NCBI GenBank assembly: GCA_030704225.1
Contig: CP131915.1
Span: 4,340,001-4,404,000, forward strand
From: Kosakonia sp. H02
Lineage (GTDB): Bacteria; Pseudomonadota; Gammaproteobacteria; Enterobacterales; Enterobacteriaceae
Length of the DNA: 64,000 nt
Reading direction: 5' to 3'
Shown: piece after piece, positions 19,058-27,609 of the stretch
How positions within the stretch are numbered: the first letter of the stretch is position 1
How the letters are laid out: each line of letters begins with the position of its first letter
Notes under the pieces: generated by a model
Told to the model about the DNA's origin: nothing
Database searches by the model: none
Seen by the model: only the letters and a program-made list of their open reading frames with translations
Program-made: the position numbers and the translations under genes

Positions 19058-20287
19058 GTGAAAAGCCATAACATGCTAAAAACAGGCGGTGACCCGCGGG
19101 TGCAGCCGGATTATGCCGCTCTGCGCGATGAGCTGGCGAAGCTTACTCATCCCGCGCGACCGGATGTTGACTGGTATCGCGTGGAGGAACTGAGTCTGTC
19201 GCTGTTTCGCCAGAATGGCGTTGAATTGCAGACCCTTTCCTGGTACACGCTCGCACGAACCCGTATTGCGGGAATGGCAGGGCTAAACGAAGGGCTTGCC
19301 ATTATTGAAGCGCTACTGACGCATCAATGGGGATCGTTCTGGCCGCAGCCGGTTCACGCGAGGGTGGAAATCCTGGCGGGACTCAGCCAGCGCCTGCAAT
19401 CGACGCTGCGCACGCTAACGCTCAATTATGCTGAACTGCCGCTGGTTTACCAGGCGGAACTCCACCTCAACGCCCTGTGCGATGCGCTTCAGCGTCTGGA
19501 GCTCAAAAATGCCAGCCATTTCGCAGAGCTAAGTACTTTTATGCACAATGCCGCGACAAGACTGGAAAACCTGGACAGTCACCACAACGACAGCGCGGCT
19601 GTCGTTCTTTCCTCCGCAGCCGCCCAACCCTTTGCACGACAGGCTGATCCGCTGGTTTATGTTGCTCACGGAGCACCTACAGAACCACGTGTTGTCATGC
19701 TCCCCTCTGTACTTCCCTTCTGGCGACCGTGGCGGATATTTGTTGCCGGTATGGTGACGATGCTGGGCGTTAGCACTGCCGGTCAACTGGCCTGGCGCAG
19801 TATCAATCCACAGCCGGTTATCCCTGTGCCGGTTACATCCAGCACGGCATCCCTGGCGGCACTTGAGCAGCTTTCACCGTTGTGGCAGCAGGAATATGGT
19901 TTTGTGCTGGCCGCCAGAGCCGAGCCCGCAGAGGCAGAAAAACTGAAGACGCAGTGGCAGCAATATATCACCGGGAATGCCCTGCCCCCTGAGGTACTTT
20001 CAGGCTGGCATCAGGGCATGGAAGGGCTTCAGATATTGACTCACCGCCTTAACGCGCTGGATGAGCGTAAAGGTAAATACCTTACTGGCTCCGAACTGAA
20101 GTCGATGGTGTTTGCCATAACGCAAAACTTTGAGCATACGGTTCCGGTGGAAGAGCAACTGTATCAACTGAGCCGCAGATCGAGCGGAGCGCCACTGCCG
20201 GCCCCCTTGCTGTTGCAGACGGATATCCATCTGAATCAGTTACTGAACCGTTATGCCCTGATAAAACAACAGGCAATAACGCCTTAA
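19058..20287 (+). CDS. TagA-like protein (ImpA-N and VasL domains)
   Basis: 409 residues. The N-terminal ~150 residues form an ImpA-N domain (SWYTLARTRIAGMAGLNEGL, HQWGSFWPQP). A hydrophobic segment follows at about residues 230-250 (IFVAGMVTMLGVSTAG), then a VasL-like helical C-terminus. This layout matches TagA of E. coli Sci-1, described as the distal stopper that holds the extended sheath at the opposite membrane. I use the GTG at 19058, about 8 bp after GAAGAG; an ATG five codons on is possible. Last gene of the rightward arm. Confidence 0.82.
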   Translation: MKSHNMLKTGGDPRVQPDYAALRDELAKLTHPARPDVDWYRVEELSLSLFRQNGVELQTLSWYTLARTRIAGMAGLNEGLAIIEALLTHQWGSFWPQPVHARVEILAGLSQRLQSTLRTLTLNYAELPLVYQAELHLNALCDALQRLELKNASHFAELSTFMHNAATRLENLDSHHNDSAAVVLSSAAAQPFARQADPLVYVAHGAPTEPRVVMLPSVLPFWRPWRIFVAGMVTMLGVSTAGQLAWRSINPQPVIPVPVTSSTASLAALEQLSPLWQQEYGFVLAARAEPAEAEKLKTQWQQYITGNALPPEVLSGWHQGMEGLQILTHRLNALDERKGKYLTGSELKSMVFAITQNFEHTVPVEEQLYQLSRRSSGAPLPAPLLLQTDIHLNQLLNRYALIKQQAITP

Positions 20288-20293
20288 ATCACC

Positions 20294-20376
20294 TTATATT
20301 CATGCGGCCTGAGCGAGCTGTAATACCCGACGATAAAGACAAACACCCGCAATGCCGGGAGCGCCTGGAAAAGCGG
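20294..20376 (-). repeat. 83-bp composite repeat at the T6SS / aroF-side boundary
   Basis: Bases 20294-20334 are the exact reverse complement of 62074-62114 (41 bp). Bases 20333-20376 are the exact reverse complement of 33064-33107 (44 bp). The first part translates leftward as IVGYYSSLRPHEY, the C-terminal stretch of IS3-family OrfB transposases, so it is an IS scar. The second part holds a GC-rich hairpin followed by T-rich sequence and looks terminator-like. It marks where the T6SS block ends. Confidence 0.8.
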
Positions 20377-20448
20377 AGTAACTAAGTTTTGCAGGCGCTT
20401 TTTGCCACTGATTACATTACAATGCCGCCTCGACCTGGAGGAGATGCG

Positions 20449-20859
20449 GTGAAGAACGCTTTTCATCATAATGCAGCGCAACGTGCAGCCACATGGCTGG
20501 CGCTGTTTGCGATCCTGCTTATCCTCGTCGCCCCATTGATTTCCACTACCCTGCAACAAGATCCCATGAGTGCCATGCCCGGTATGCATCACGAGATGAG
20601 TATGCCGATGCCCGCGCATCATGAGATGTCTCACCATGAACATTCTCCGCAGAGCCTGCCGGTGGATCACGCCGAAGCCTGTGGTTACTGCGTGTTGCTG
20701 GCTCACGTTCCAGGCCTGATTTTCCTGATTGTTTTCCTGCTGCTCGGCCGCGTGCTGCGCATGAGCAAAAGACCCGCGCGGCAAAAAAACCGGCACTGGT
20801 ACATTTTTCCTGGGCTTTGGCCGGACACCCGCGCGCCGCCGCAACACTGCTTTTCCTGA
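20449..20859 (+). CDS. DUF2946-like Met/His-rich membrane protein
   Basis: 136 residues from a GTG start preceded by GGAGGA at 6 bp. One hydrophobic helix (about residues 12-32, ATWLALFAILLILVAPLI) is followed by a Met/His-rich loop (MPGMHHEMSMPMPAHHEMSHH), a CGYC motif and a second hydrophobic helix (PGLIFLIVFLLLGRVL). This is the DUF2946 pattern. The Met/His cluster suggests binding of copper or another soft metal, which is inference. It lies 62 bp upstream of a PepSY protein and is probably co-transcribed with it. Confidence 0.7.
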   Translation: MKNAFHHNAAQRAATWLALFAILLILVAPLISTTLQQDPMSAMPGMHHEMSMPMPAHHEMSHHEHSPQSLPVDHAEACGYCVLLAHVPGLIFLIVFLLLGRVLRMSKRPARQKNRHWYIFPGLWPDTRAPPQHCFS

Positions 20860-20921
20860 CATAAAAAACAGTTCGTTCGCCTAAGCGAAACGGCACATTT
20901 TTACTCTTCCTGAGGAAAAGT

Positions 20922-22274
20922 ATGACTTCCTGCACCCCTCGTGCGGCGTGGCTTAACCTGCTGCGACGCCTGCATTTTTACATCGGCCTGTTCGTTGGCC
21001 CCTTTATCTTTATCGCGGCCCTCAGTGGCACGCTGTATGTGGCGACGCCGCAACTGGAAAACTGGCTCTACCAGGATGCGCTTTATGGTGTTGAGAGTGG
21101 CGAACATCAGCCGCTGGCTAAGCAGATTGCGGTTGCCGAACAGGTCACCGGCGGCCATTTGCGCCTGCATGCGGTGCGCCCTGGACTCAGCGGGAATAAC
21201 ACCACGCGCGTGATGTTTTCCGACCCGCAACTCGGCGTGTCGGAAAACCGCGCCATCTTTATTGATCCGGTCACGCTGCACGTGACAGGGGATATGACGG
21301 TCTACGGCACCAGCGGGATCTTGCCGCTGCGCCAGTGGATTGACTATTTCCATCGCTCGCTGCTGCTTGGCGATATCGGTCGCAACTACAGTGAGCTGGC
21401 GGCGTCATGGATGTGGATCGCCGCCCTCGGCGGGATTGCGCTGTGGTTTTTTACCCGGCCCAAACGGCGGATCACAAACAGGATACAAAACCACCGTCGT
21501 TTGCATGTCACGCTGGGCTGGATCCTGTTGGCTGGCATGGTGTTGTTTTCCGCCACCGGCCTGACCTGGTCACAGTGGGCAGGCGGCAATGTTGATAAGA
21601 TGCGCGCAGCCTTCGGCTGGATGACCCCGCAGGTTAACACCCAGCTTCACGGCGCGGCAGAGGCGGTTGATCCCCATGCGGAACATCATATGCAGCATGA
21701 GGGAATGAACATGCCGGATATGACGCCGGATCTTACGCAATTCGACGCGGTGCTGCGCCGTGCGCAGGAAGCCGGAATTACCGCCAGCAAAGTTGAAATC
21801 CGCCCGCCGCGTAGCATGGATACAGCCTGGACGGTGACGGAAGTCGATCGCGGCTGGCCCACGCGAGTAGACGCGGTGGCAATCAATGGCAGCACGCTGG
21901 CGGTGGTCGATCGCACCCGCTTTGCTGATTTTCCCTTAATGGCGAAACTCACGCGCTGGGGCGTAGACTTTCATATGGGCATATTATTCGGGGTTGTGAA
22001 CCAGGTGGTGTTGATTGCCTTTGGCTGCGCCCTGTGCGTGATGATTGTTGTGGGTTATCGCCTGTGGTGGATCCGCCGCCCGGCAATGGCGAATGACACT
22101 CTGTTGCATTGCTGGTCAGGTCTGGGTATTGCCGCGCGTGTTTGGGTCGCGATGGTCGCGCTGTTATTGGGGCTGGCGATGCCGGTAATGGGCGGCAGCC
22201 TGCTGCTGTTTTTACTGATTGATGCGCTGCGCTGGAAACGCCTCGCTCAGCGTACAGTCGTCACACAAGGATAA
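20922..22274 (+). CDS. PepSY-associated transmembrane protein (iron/copper reductase-like)
   Basis: 450 residues with an N-terminal helix (HFYIGLFVGPFIFIAALSGTLYV), the PepSY_TM pattern, further helices near residues 160-180, 195-215 and 355-380, and two close to the C-terminus. Conserved His residues in the helices (RRLHFYIG, YFHRSLLLG, HRRLHVTLGW, VDFHMGILFG) could bind haem. A Met/His-rich loop (DPHAEHHMQHEGMNMPDM) echoes the upstream DUF2946 protein. Such proteins often act with metal uptake systems; the exact substrate cannot be read from sequence. AGGA precedes the ATG. Confidence 0.75.
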   Translation: MTSCTPRAAWLNLLRRLHFYIGLFVGPFIFIAALSGTLYVATPQLENWLYQDALYGVESGEHQPLAKQIAVAEQVTGGHLRLHAVRPGLSGNNTTRVMFSDPQLGVSENRAIFIDPVTLHVTGDMTVYGTSGILPLRQWIDYFHRSLLLGDIGRNYSELAASWMWIAALGGIALWFFTRPKRRITNRIQNHRRLHVTLGWILLAGMVLFSATGLTWSQWAGGNVDKMRAAFGWMTPQVNTQLHGAAEAVDPHAEHHMQHEGMNMPDMTPDLTQFDAVLRRAQEAGITASKVEIRPPRSMDTAWTVTEVDRGWPTRVDAVAINGSTLAVVDRTRFADFPLMAKLTRWGVDFHMGILFGVVNQVVLIAFGCALCVMIVVGYRLWWIRRPAMANDTLLHCWSGLGIAARVWVAMVALLLGLAMPVMGGSLLLFLLIDALRWKRLAQRTVVTQG

Positions 22275-22280
22275 CGACAA

Positions 22281-22383
22281 GCTGCGAAGTGTAAAAATAT
22301 AATTACACCTCGCAGCAATGAATAAGCTACTTAAATTGGTTGTGTAAAGTAATATGTACGGATTGTGGATTGAAATCTTTACC
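22281..22383 (+). promoter_or_regulatory. aroF control region with TyrR boxes
   Basis: TyrR boxes follow TGTAAA-N6-TTTACA. A strong match stands at 22290-22307 (TGTAAA-N6-ATTACA), a second at 22343-22360 (TGTAAA-N6-TGTACG), and a weak third at 22366-22383 ending TTTACC. The first box sits in the centre of a 36-bp inverted repeat (22281-22316, arms GCTGCGA and TCGCAGC). In E. coli, TyrR with tyrosine represses aroF-tyrA through several such boxes, and the same control is expected here. Confidence 0.75.
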
Positions 22384-22453
22384 GGATATGGTAAGGTGGC
22401 GTTTCCCTCACCTGAGGAAAACCTATCGCACACGAGCCATACAGGAATCCATC

Positions 22454-23524
22454 ATGCAAAAAGACGCGCTGAACAACATACACATCACCGACGAACATGT
22501 TCTGATCACTCCGGAACAATTAAAAACAGCTTTCCCGCTTACTGCTGAACAAGAAGCGCAAATCGCGCAGTCTCGCCAGACCATCTCCAATATTATTGCC
22601 GGTCGCGATCCGCGCCTGCTGGTGGTCTGTGGCCCTTGTTCGATTCACGATCCAGAAGCTGCGATTGAATATGCTCGTCGATTTAAAACCCTTGCCGCAG
22701 AGGTCAGCGATAGCCTCTACCTGGTGATGCGCGTCTATTTTGAAAAACCCCGTACCACCGTTGGCTGGAAGGGGCTGATTAACGATCCGCACATGGATGG
22801 CTCGTTTGATGTGGAAGCAGGCCTGAAGATTGCGCGTCGTCTGCTGGTTGAGCTGGTCAGTATGGGGCTGCCGCTGGCGACCGAAGCACTGGATCCGAAC
22901 AGTCCGCAGTTCCTGGGCGATCTGTTTAGCTGGTCAGCGATTGGCGCGCGTACCACGGAATCGCAGACACACCGCGAAATGGCGTCGGGTTTGTCGATGC
23001 CGGTTGGTTTTAAAAATGGTACCGATGGCAGCCTGGCGACCGCAATCAATGCGATGCGCGCCGCCGCCATGCCGCACCGCTTTGTAGGTATCAACCAGGC
23101 CGGGCAAGTTTGCCTGCTGCAAACCCAGGGTAACCCGGACGGGCATGTGATTTTGCGCGGCGGTAAAGCGCCGAACTACAGCCCGGCAGATGTCGCCCAG
23201 TGTGAAAAAGAGATGCAACAGGCGGGACTGAAACCGTCGCTGATGGTAGATTGCAGCCACGGTAATTCCAATAAAGATTACCGCCGCCAGCCTGCCGTTG
23301 CCGAGTCTGTGGTCGCGCAAATTAAAGATGGAAACCGCTCGATTACCGGGTTGATGATTGAAAGTAATATTCATGAAGGCAATCAATCTTCAGAGCAGCC
23401 GCGCAGCGAAATGAAGTACGGCGTTTCCGTGACCGATGCCTGCATCAGTTGGGAGTCGACCGAAGCGCTGCTGCGTGAAATCGATAACGATCTGCGTAAC
23501 AGCCTGGCGGCGCGTTTTGCATAA
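22454..23524 (+). CDS. aroF: DAHP synthase, tyrosine-sensitive
   Basis: 356 residues, the same length as E. coli AroF, starting MQKDALNNIHITDEHVLITP. It condenses phosphoenolpyruvate and erythrose 4-phosphate to DAHP, the first step of the shikimate pathway, and is inhibited by tyrosine. Key stretches include VVCGPCSIHDP, RVYFEKPRTTVGWKG and VGFKNGTDG. The frame is open further upstream, but AGGAA stands before the ATG at 22454. It is followed 9 bp later by tyrA, as in E. coli. Confidence 0.97.
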   Translation: MQKDALNNIHITDEHVLITPEQLKTAFPLTAEQEAQIAQSRQTISNIIAGRDPRLLVVCGPCSIHDPEAAIEYARRFKTLAAEVSDSLYLVMRVYFEKPRTTVGWKGLINDPHMDGSFDVEAGLKIARRLLVELVSMGLPLATEALDPNSPQFLGDLFSWSAIGARTTESQTHREMASGLSMPVGFKNGTDGSLATAINAMRAAAMPHRFVGINQAGQVCLLQTQGNPDGHVILRGGKAPNYSPADVAQCEKEMQQAGLKPSLMVDCSHGNSNKDYRRQPAVAESVVAQIKDGNRSITGLMIESNIHEGNQSSEQPRSEMKYGVSVTDACISWESTEALLREIDNDLRNSLAARFA

Positions 23525-23533
23525 GAGGGTGTT

Positions 23534-24655
23534 ATGGTTGCTGAACTGACCGCGCTGCGCGATCAAATCGATGAAGTGGATAAGGCGCTGCTGGATTTGC
23601 TGGCGCGCCGTCTGGAGCTGGTGGCGGAAGTGGGCGAAGTCAAAAGCAAATATGGTCTGCCGATTTATGTCCCCGAGCGTGAAGCCTCCATGCTGGCTTC
23701 GCGCCGCAAAGAAGCGGAGTCGCTGGGAGTTCCGCCGGATCTGATTGAAGACGTGCTGCGCCGTGTAATGCGCGAATCCTATTCCAGCGAAAACGATAAA
23801 GGCTTCAAAACCCTGTGTCCTGAACTGCGCCCGGTTGTTATTGTTGGCGGCGGCGGCCAGATGGGGCAACTGTTTGGCAAGATGTTGACGCTGTCGGGCT
23901 ACCAGGTGCGGACGCTGGAGAAAGAGGATTGGGCGCAGGCGAGCGAGCTGGTGGCCGATGCAGGCATGGTGATTGTCAGCGTACCAATTCACGTTACCGA
24001 GCAGGTTATCGCCAAATTGCCTCCGCTGCCGGAAGACTGCATTCTTGTTGATCTCGCGTCGGTGAAAAGTGGCCCGTTGCAGGCGATGCTGTCGGCGCAC
24101 AAAGGGCCAGTGCTGGGTCTGCACCCAATGTTTGGCCCGGACAGCGGCAGCTTAGCCAAGCAGGTGGTGGTCTGGTGCGACGGGCGTCAACCGGAAGCGT
24201 ACCAGTGGTTTCTGGAACAGATTCAGGTATGGGGCGCGCGTTTGCATCGCATCAGCGCGGTCGAACACGATCAGAACATGGCGTTTATCCAGGCGCTGCG
24301 CCACTTTGCTACCTTCGCATACGGTCTGCATCTGGCCGAAGAGAATGTGCAGCTTGAGCAGTTGCTTGCGCTCTCGTCGCCGATTTACCGGCTTGAACTG
24401 GCGATGGTCGGACGCTTGTTTGCCCAGGATCCGCAGCTTTATGCCGACATTATTATGTCTTCTTCCAGCAACCTGGCGCTGATCAAGCGCTACTACAAAC
24501 GTTTCGGCGAAGCGATTGGTTTGCTGGAGCAGGGCGATAAACAAGCCTTTATCGACAGTTTCCGCAAAGTGGAGCACTGGTTCGGCGATTATGCCCAGCG
24601 CTTCCAGAGCGAAAGCCGTGTCCTGCTGCGCCAGGCGAACGACAGCCGGGCGTAA
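23534..24655 (+). CDS. tyrA: Bifunctional chorismate mutase / prephenate dehydrogenase
   Basis: 373 residues, normal length. Residues 1 to about 90 form the AroQ chorismate mutase domain (DQIDEVDKALLDLLARRLEL). The rest is the NAD-dependent prephenate dehydrogenase with a dinucleotide-binding loop (VIVGGGGQMGQLFGKM). It converts chorismate to 4-hydroxyphenylpyruvate for tyrosine. It is in one operon with aroF, so feedback enzyme and branch enzyme share TyrR control. Confidence 0.97.
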   Translation: MVAELTALRDQIDEVDKALLDLLARRLELVAEVGEVKSKYGLPIYVPEREASMLASRRKEAESLGVPPDLIEDVLRRVMRESYSSENDKGFKTLCPELRPVVIVGGGGQMGQLFGKMLTLSGYQVRTLEKEDWAQASELVADAGMVIVSVPIHVTEQVIAKLPPLPEDCILVDLASVKSGPLQAMLSAHKGPVLGLHPMFGPDSGSLAKQVVVWCDGRQPEAYQWFLEQIQVWGARLHRISAVEHDQNMAFIQALRHFATFAYGLHLAEENVQLEQLLALSSPIYRLELAMVGRLFAQDPQLYADIIMSSSSNLALIKRYYKRFGEAIGLLEQGDKQAFIDSFRKVEHWFGDYAQRFQSESRVLLRQANDSRA

Positions 24656-24676
24656 GTGCAAAAGCCGTTTATACTG

Positions 24677-24706
24677 AAAAGCCAGTGGTGATCCGCTGGC
24701 TTTTTT
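24677..24706 (+). terminator. Rho-independent terminator after tyrA
   Basis: An AGCCAG/CTGGCT-type stem, interrupted by a short loop, is followed by six T. It ends the aroF-tyrA operon just before the SMP-30-like gene. Confidence 0.85.
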
Positions 24707-24723
24707 CATTTAAGGGATGCGCA

Positions 24724-25596
24724 ATGGCTGAACTGCAAACGCTGTTTGATTACACCGGGCATTTGCCGGAATGTCCGACCTGGAGCGAATCAGAACAGGC
24801 GCTCTACTGGGCCGATATTCTGGAAGGTGAAATTCATCGTTACCGGTTGGCAACGGGCGAGCATACGGTGCTCTCCTTTCCCGAAGAAGTGGGCTGTTTC
24901 GCGATCCGCGAGAAAGGCGGTTTTATTGTTGCCATGCGCCAGGCCATCTGGCTGAGCGATGAGCGCGGTTTGCTGCGACAAAAAGTGTGCGATAACCCGT
25001 CGAACCCGCAACTGGCGCGTTTTAACGATGGCGGCACCGATCACCTTGGCCGTTTCTATGCGGGCACCTTCTGGGCACCGGGCGATTACAACGGCGCGCT
25101 GTTGCTGCGTGTAGACAACGACTTAACGCCAAAAGTGGTGCAGTGCGATATCCACGGCGCTAACGGCCTCGCATTCAGCCACGATAAAAAATGGATGTTC
25201 ACGTCGGATACGCCGAACGGCGTGATTTACCGTACGCCATTGGATGAGCAGGGCGAGCCGGGGAAACGTGAGGTTTTTCGCCGCTTCAATGAAGGGGAAG
25301 GCATTCCCGATGGCGCGGCCATGGATATTGAAGGGTGTTACTGGAGCGCAATGTTTGATGGCTGGCGTATTGCCCGTTTTTCGCCGCAGGGTGAGCAGTT
25401 GGAGGAACATCGTTTGCCGGTGCGTTGCCCGACGATGGTCTGCTTTGGCGGTGATGATATGAAAACGCTGTTTATTACCACTACGCGTGAAAATATGGAC
25501 GACGACGAAGTGGCGCAATATCCGCTTTCCGGCGCTATCTTCACCCTGCCTGTTTCGGTGGCAGGGGTGAAGAAACCGCTCTTTAAAGAGGGTTAA
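24724..25596 (+). CDS. SMP-30 / gluconolactonase family protein
   Basis: 290 residues with the six-bladed propeller pattern of SMP-30: a metal-binding Glu near the N-terminus (LPECPTWSE), RFNDGGTDHLGRFYAGT in the middle, and HGANGLAFSHDKKWMFTSDT. Members hydrolyse sugar lactones; the substrate here is unknown. The ATG at 24724 follows GGGATGCGCA. The gene sits between tyrA and pheA, which are direct neighbours in E. coli, and its stop overlaps the convergent pheA stop by 4 bp. Confidence 0.85.
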   Translation: MAELQTLFDYTGHLPECPTWSESEQALYWADILEGEIHRYRLATGEHTVLSFPEEVGCFAIREKGGFIVAMRQAIWLSDERGLLRQKVCDNPSNPQLARFNDGGTDHLGRFYAGTFWAPGDYNGALLLRVDNDLTPKVVQCDIHGANGLAFSHDKKWMFTSDTPNGVIYRTPLDEQGEPGKREVFRRFNEGEGIPDGAAMDIEGCYWSAMFDGWRIARFSPQGEQLEEHRLPVRCPTMVCFGGDDMKTLFITTTRENMDDDEVAQYPLSGAIFTLPVSVAGVKKPLFKEG

Positions 25597-26753
25597 ACCG
25601 GGTCGACGGGGACCACGTTTTCGCCCGGGTAGCAACCGAGGACTTTCAGCGAACGGGTGATAGTGCCAAGTTCGCGCAGCGCTTTTTGCATCGCCGGGGA
25701 GTGCAGGTTGGCCTGAATATCGAGATAAAACATCTCTTCCCACGGGTTGCCATGAATCGGGCGCGATTCCAGTTTGGTCATAATCAGATTGTGATTGCGC
25801 AGCACCAGCAGCGCTTCGACTAACGCACCTGCTTGTTGGCCTGTCGCCATCAGCACGGTTGTTTTAGCCGGAACCTGATCGGAAACATCAATTGCTTTAC
25901 GCGCCAGCACCACAAAACGGGTGATGTTTTGTGTCTGGTTTGCCAGGTTGCGCTCCAGCACCTGCAAACCGTACAGCGCGCCGCCAGCTTCATTACCCAG
26001 TGCCGCCACATGCGGTGAATTCATCTGCGCCACTTTTTCCATCGCCGCGGAGGTACTTTCGCAATACTCAATTTTCCACTGCGGATAGCGGTTCAGAAAC
26101 TGGCTGCACTGCTGGAAAGGCTGCGGGTGGCTGTAAACCGTTTCAATCTGCTCAAGTTGTGTGGTGCCGGAAACCAGCACGCAGTGATCGATGGGCACGG
26201 TGAGTTCACCAACGATCGACAAACTGGTGTGCTGGAGTAAGTCATAGACGTCGTTAATCGCCCCGGAACTGGTATTTTCCAGCGGGACGACGGCGTAATC
26301 CGCTTGACCCGTCTCGACCTGATTAAAAATGTCGTGGAACTTTGCGCAGCCGCTTTCAATAAATTGCTCAAAATGGCGTGCGGCATACTGGCGCGCGGCC
26401 AGATGCGAATAGGATCCTTTCGGCCCGAGAAAGGCGATGCGCGCAGAGTGGGGATTGGTTTTATTCAGGTGCTGCTGGAGCAGCGCTTGTTGGGTAAGGA
26501 CGGAATCTTCAATGATGAGCTGAAACAGGCGGGTGATGTAATGAGCATCCAGATGATGCGTTTTGCCCAGTTCAATTAAGCGCTCAAGTAAATCCCGTTC
26601 GCGATCGATATCGCGCACCGGGCGATGGGAATCCAGCTTGGCCTTGCCAACTTCAATCGAGAGCTGGCGGCGTTCGGCCAGTAGAGTCAGCAACTGCTCA
26701 TCCAGTGCACTGATCTTTATGCGTAAATCCAGTAAGGGGTTTTCAGCCGTCAT
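25593..26753 (-). CDS. pheA: Bifunctional chorismate mutase / prephenate dehydratase
   Basis: 386 residues, equal to E. coli PheA, starting MTAENPLLDLRIKISALDEQ. Residues 1 to about 95 are chorismate mutase; then the prephenate dehydratase domain (FLGPKGSYSHLAARQYA, LENTSSGAINDVYDLL); then a C-terminal ACT-like regulatory domain that binds phenylalanine (LESRPIHGNPWEEMFYLDI). It makes phenylpyruvate for phenylalanine. Transcription is controlled by the pheL attenuator upstream. Confidence 0.97.
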   Translation of the reverse strand: MTAENPLLDLRIKISALDEQLLTLLAERRQLSIEVGKAKLDSHRPVRDIDRERDLLERLIELGKTHHLDAHYITRLFQLIIEDSVLTQQALLQQHLNKTNPHSARIAFLGPKGSYSHLAARQYAARHFEQFIESGCAKFHDIFNQVETGQADYAVVPLENTSSGAINDVYDLLQHTSLSIVGELTVPIDHCVLVSGTTQLEQIETVYSHPQPFQQCSQFLNRYPQWKIEYCESTSAAMEKVAQMNSPHVAALGNEAGGALYGLQVLERNLANQTQNITRFVVLARKAIDVSDQVPAKTTVLMATGQQAGALVEALLVLRNHNLIMTKLESRPIHGNPWEEMFYLDIQANLHSPAMQKALRELGTITRSLKVLGCYPGENVVPVDPV

Positions 26754-26778
26754 GTTGTTGCCTTTCATTGTTATCAAT

Positions 26779-26809
26779 AAAAAAGCCTCCCGGCGGGGGA
26801 GGCTTTATT
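26779..26809 (-). terminator. pheA attenuator terminator
   Basis: On the minus strand a GCCTCCCCCGCCGGGAGGC stem is followed by TTTTTT, between pheL and pheA. Together with the Phe-rich leader peptide it forms the classical phenylalanine attenuator. Confidence 0.9.
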
Positions 26810-26849
26810 GTTCGTCTTCGCATTCTTTATCACAAAACGAATCGCCTCC

Positions 26850-26900
26850 CTAATTGGGGAAGGTAAAAAAGAATGCGAAGAAGAACGGAACAAGTTGCAT
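26850..26900 (-). CDS. pheL: pheA operon leader peptide
   Basis: A 16-residue peptide, [16 protein letters not shown], with seven Phe, preceded by AGGAAA. Ribosome stalling at these Phe codons when charged tRNA-Phe is scarce lets pheA transcription pass the attenuator. Only the first few residues differ from the E. coli peptide ([15 protein letters not shown]). Confidence 0.95.
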   Translation of the reverse strand: [16 protein letters not shown]

Positions 26901-26955
26901 GGTGTTTTCCTGTGAGTGACCGAAGTACAGTACCCGCACTGTTTTTGCCCTGTCA

Positions 26956-26984
26956 ATAAAAAACGCGCCCGCAGGCGCGTTGCG
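26956..26984 (-). terminator. Terminator after raiA
   Basis: On the minus strand the stem GCGCC...GGCGC with flanking CAACGC/GCG is followed by TTTTTTATT. It lies just past the raiA stop at 27003. Confidence 0.85.
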
Positions 26985-27002
26985 ATGGACTCAATGTAGA
27001 GA

Positions 27003-27341
27003 CTACTCTTCTTCTTCCTCAACGAAGCTTGCGTCTTTCACCGATGTTGCGGCGCGACGTGCTTCACCTTTGTGTTGCACTTTATTGAGCTGCCGTTCCA
27101 GCTTGTTAATCAAGTCATTGATTGCGATGTACATATCGTCATGTTTCGCGCTGGCAACCAGTTGTCCGTTTGGTGTGTTAATCGTTGCATCGGCGGTAAA
27201 GCCCTGGGGCTCTTTCGACAGGATGATATGCGGGTTTATCAGTTGAGTTTGCCATTTATCCAGTTTGGCGAGACGGTCTGTGACATGCTGGCGGATTGCC
27301 GGAGTAATTTCCATTTGTTTACTGGTAATGTTCATTGTCAT
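27003..27341 (-). CDS. raiA: Ribosome-associated inhibitor A (protein Y)
   Basis: 112 residues starting MTMNITSKQMEITPAIRQHV, almost identical to E. coli RaiA. It binds the 30S A and P sites in cold or stationary phase and blocks translation. The C-terminus ends in an acidic run (FVEEEEE) as in E. coli. The frame continues upstream by 26 codons, but the E. coli start and the GAGG before 27341 decide the choice. Confidence 0.96.
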   Translation of the reverse strand: MTMNITSKQMEITPAIRQHVTDRLAKLDKWQTQLINPHIILSKEPQGFTADATINTPNGQLVASAKHDDMYIAINDLINKLERQLNKVQHKGEARRAATSVKDASFVEEEEE

Positions 27342-27564
27342 AAATTTTACCTCTCTGTCTTTCCGTCTAAGTAATTTCAGCATACCGTGCCTTATGTCAA
27401 AAAGCGTGATGAAAATCACATTGTTTTGTCACTTTTTGTCAAAGAAAAGGTTTTGTGAGGCAGGGCAGGAAGAGGGCAAATATACCTTGTAGAAGCCTGG
27501 ATTAGCGGTCATAGTTGACAGGATGCATTGCAGCTAAACCGGTTCAGCTAAAAATGCTCTGGAT

Positions 27565-27593
27565 AAAAAAACGGCAACCCTGAAGCTGCCGTT
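27565..27593 (-). terminator. Terminator after bamD
   Basis: Minus-strand stem ACGGCAGCTTCAGGGTTGCCGT followed by TTTTTT, placed 17 bp past the bamD stop. Confidence 0.85.
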
Positions 27594-27609
27594 GTGCATT
27601 TTGTAAGCG

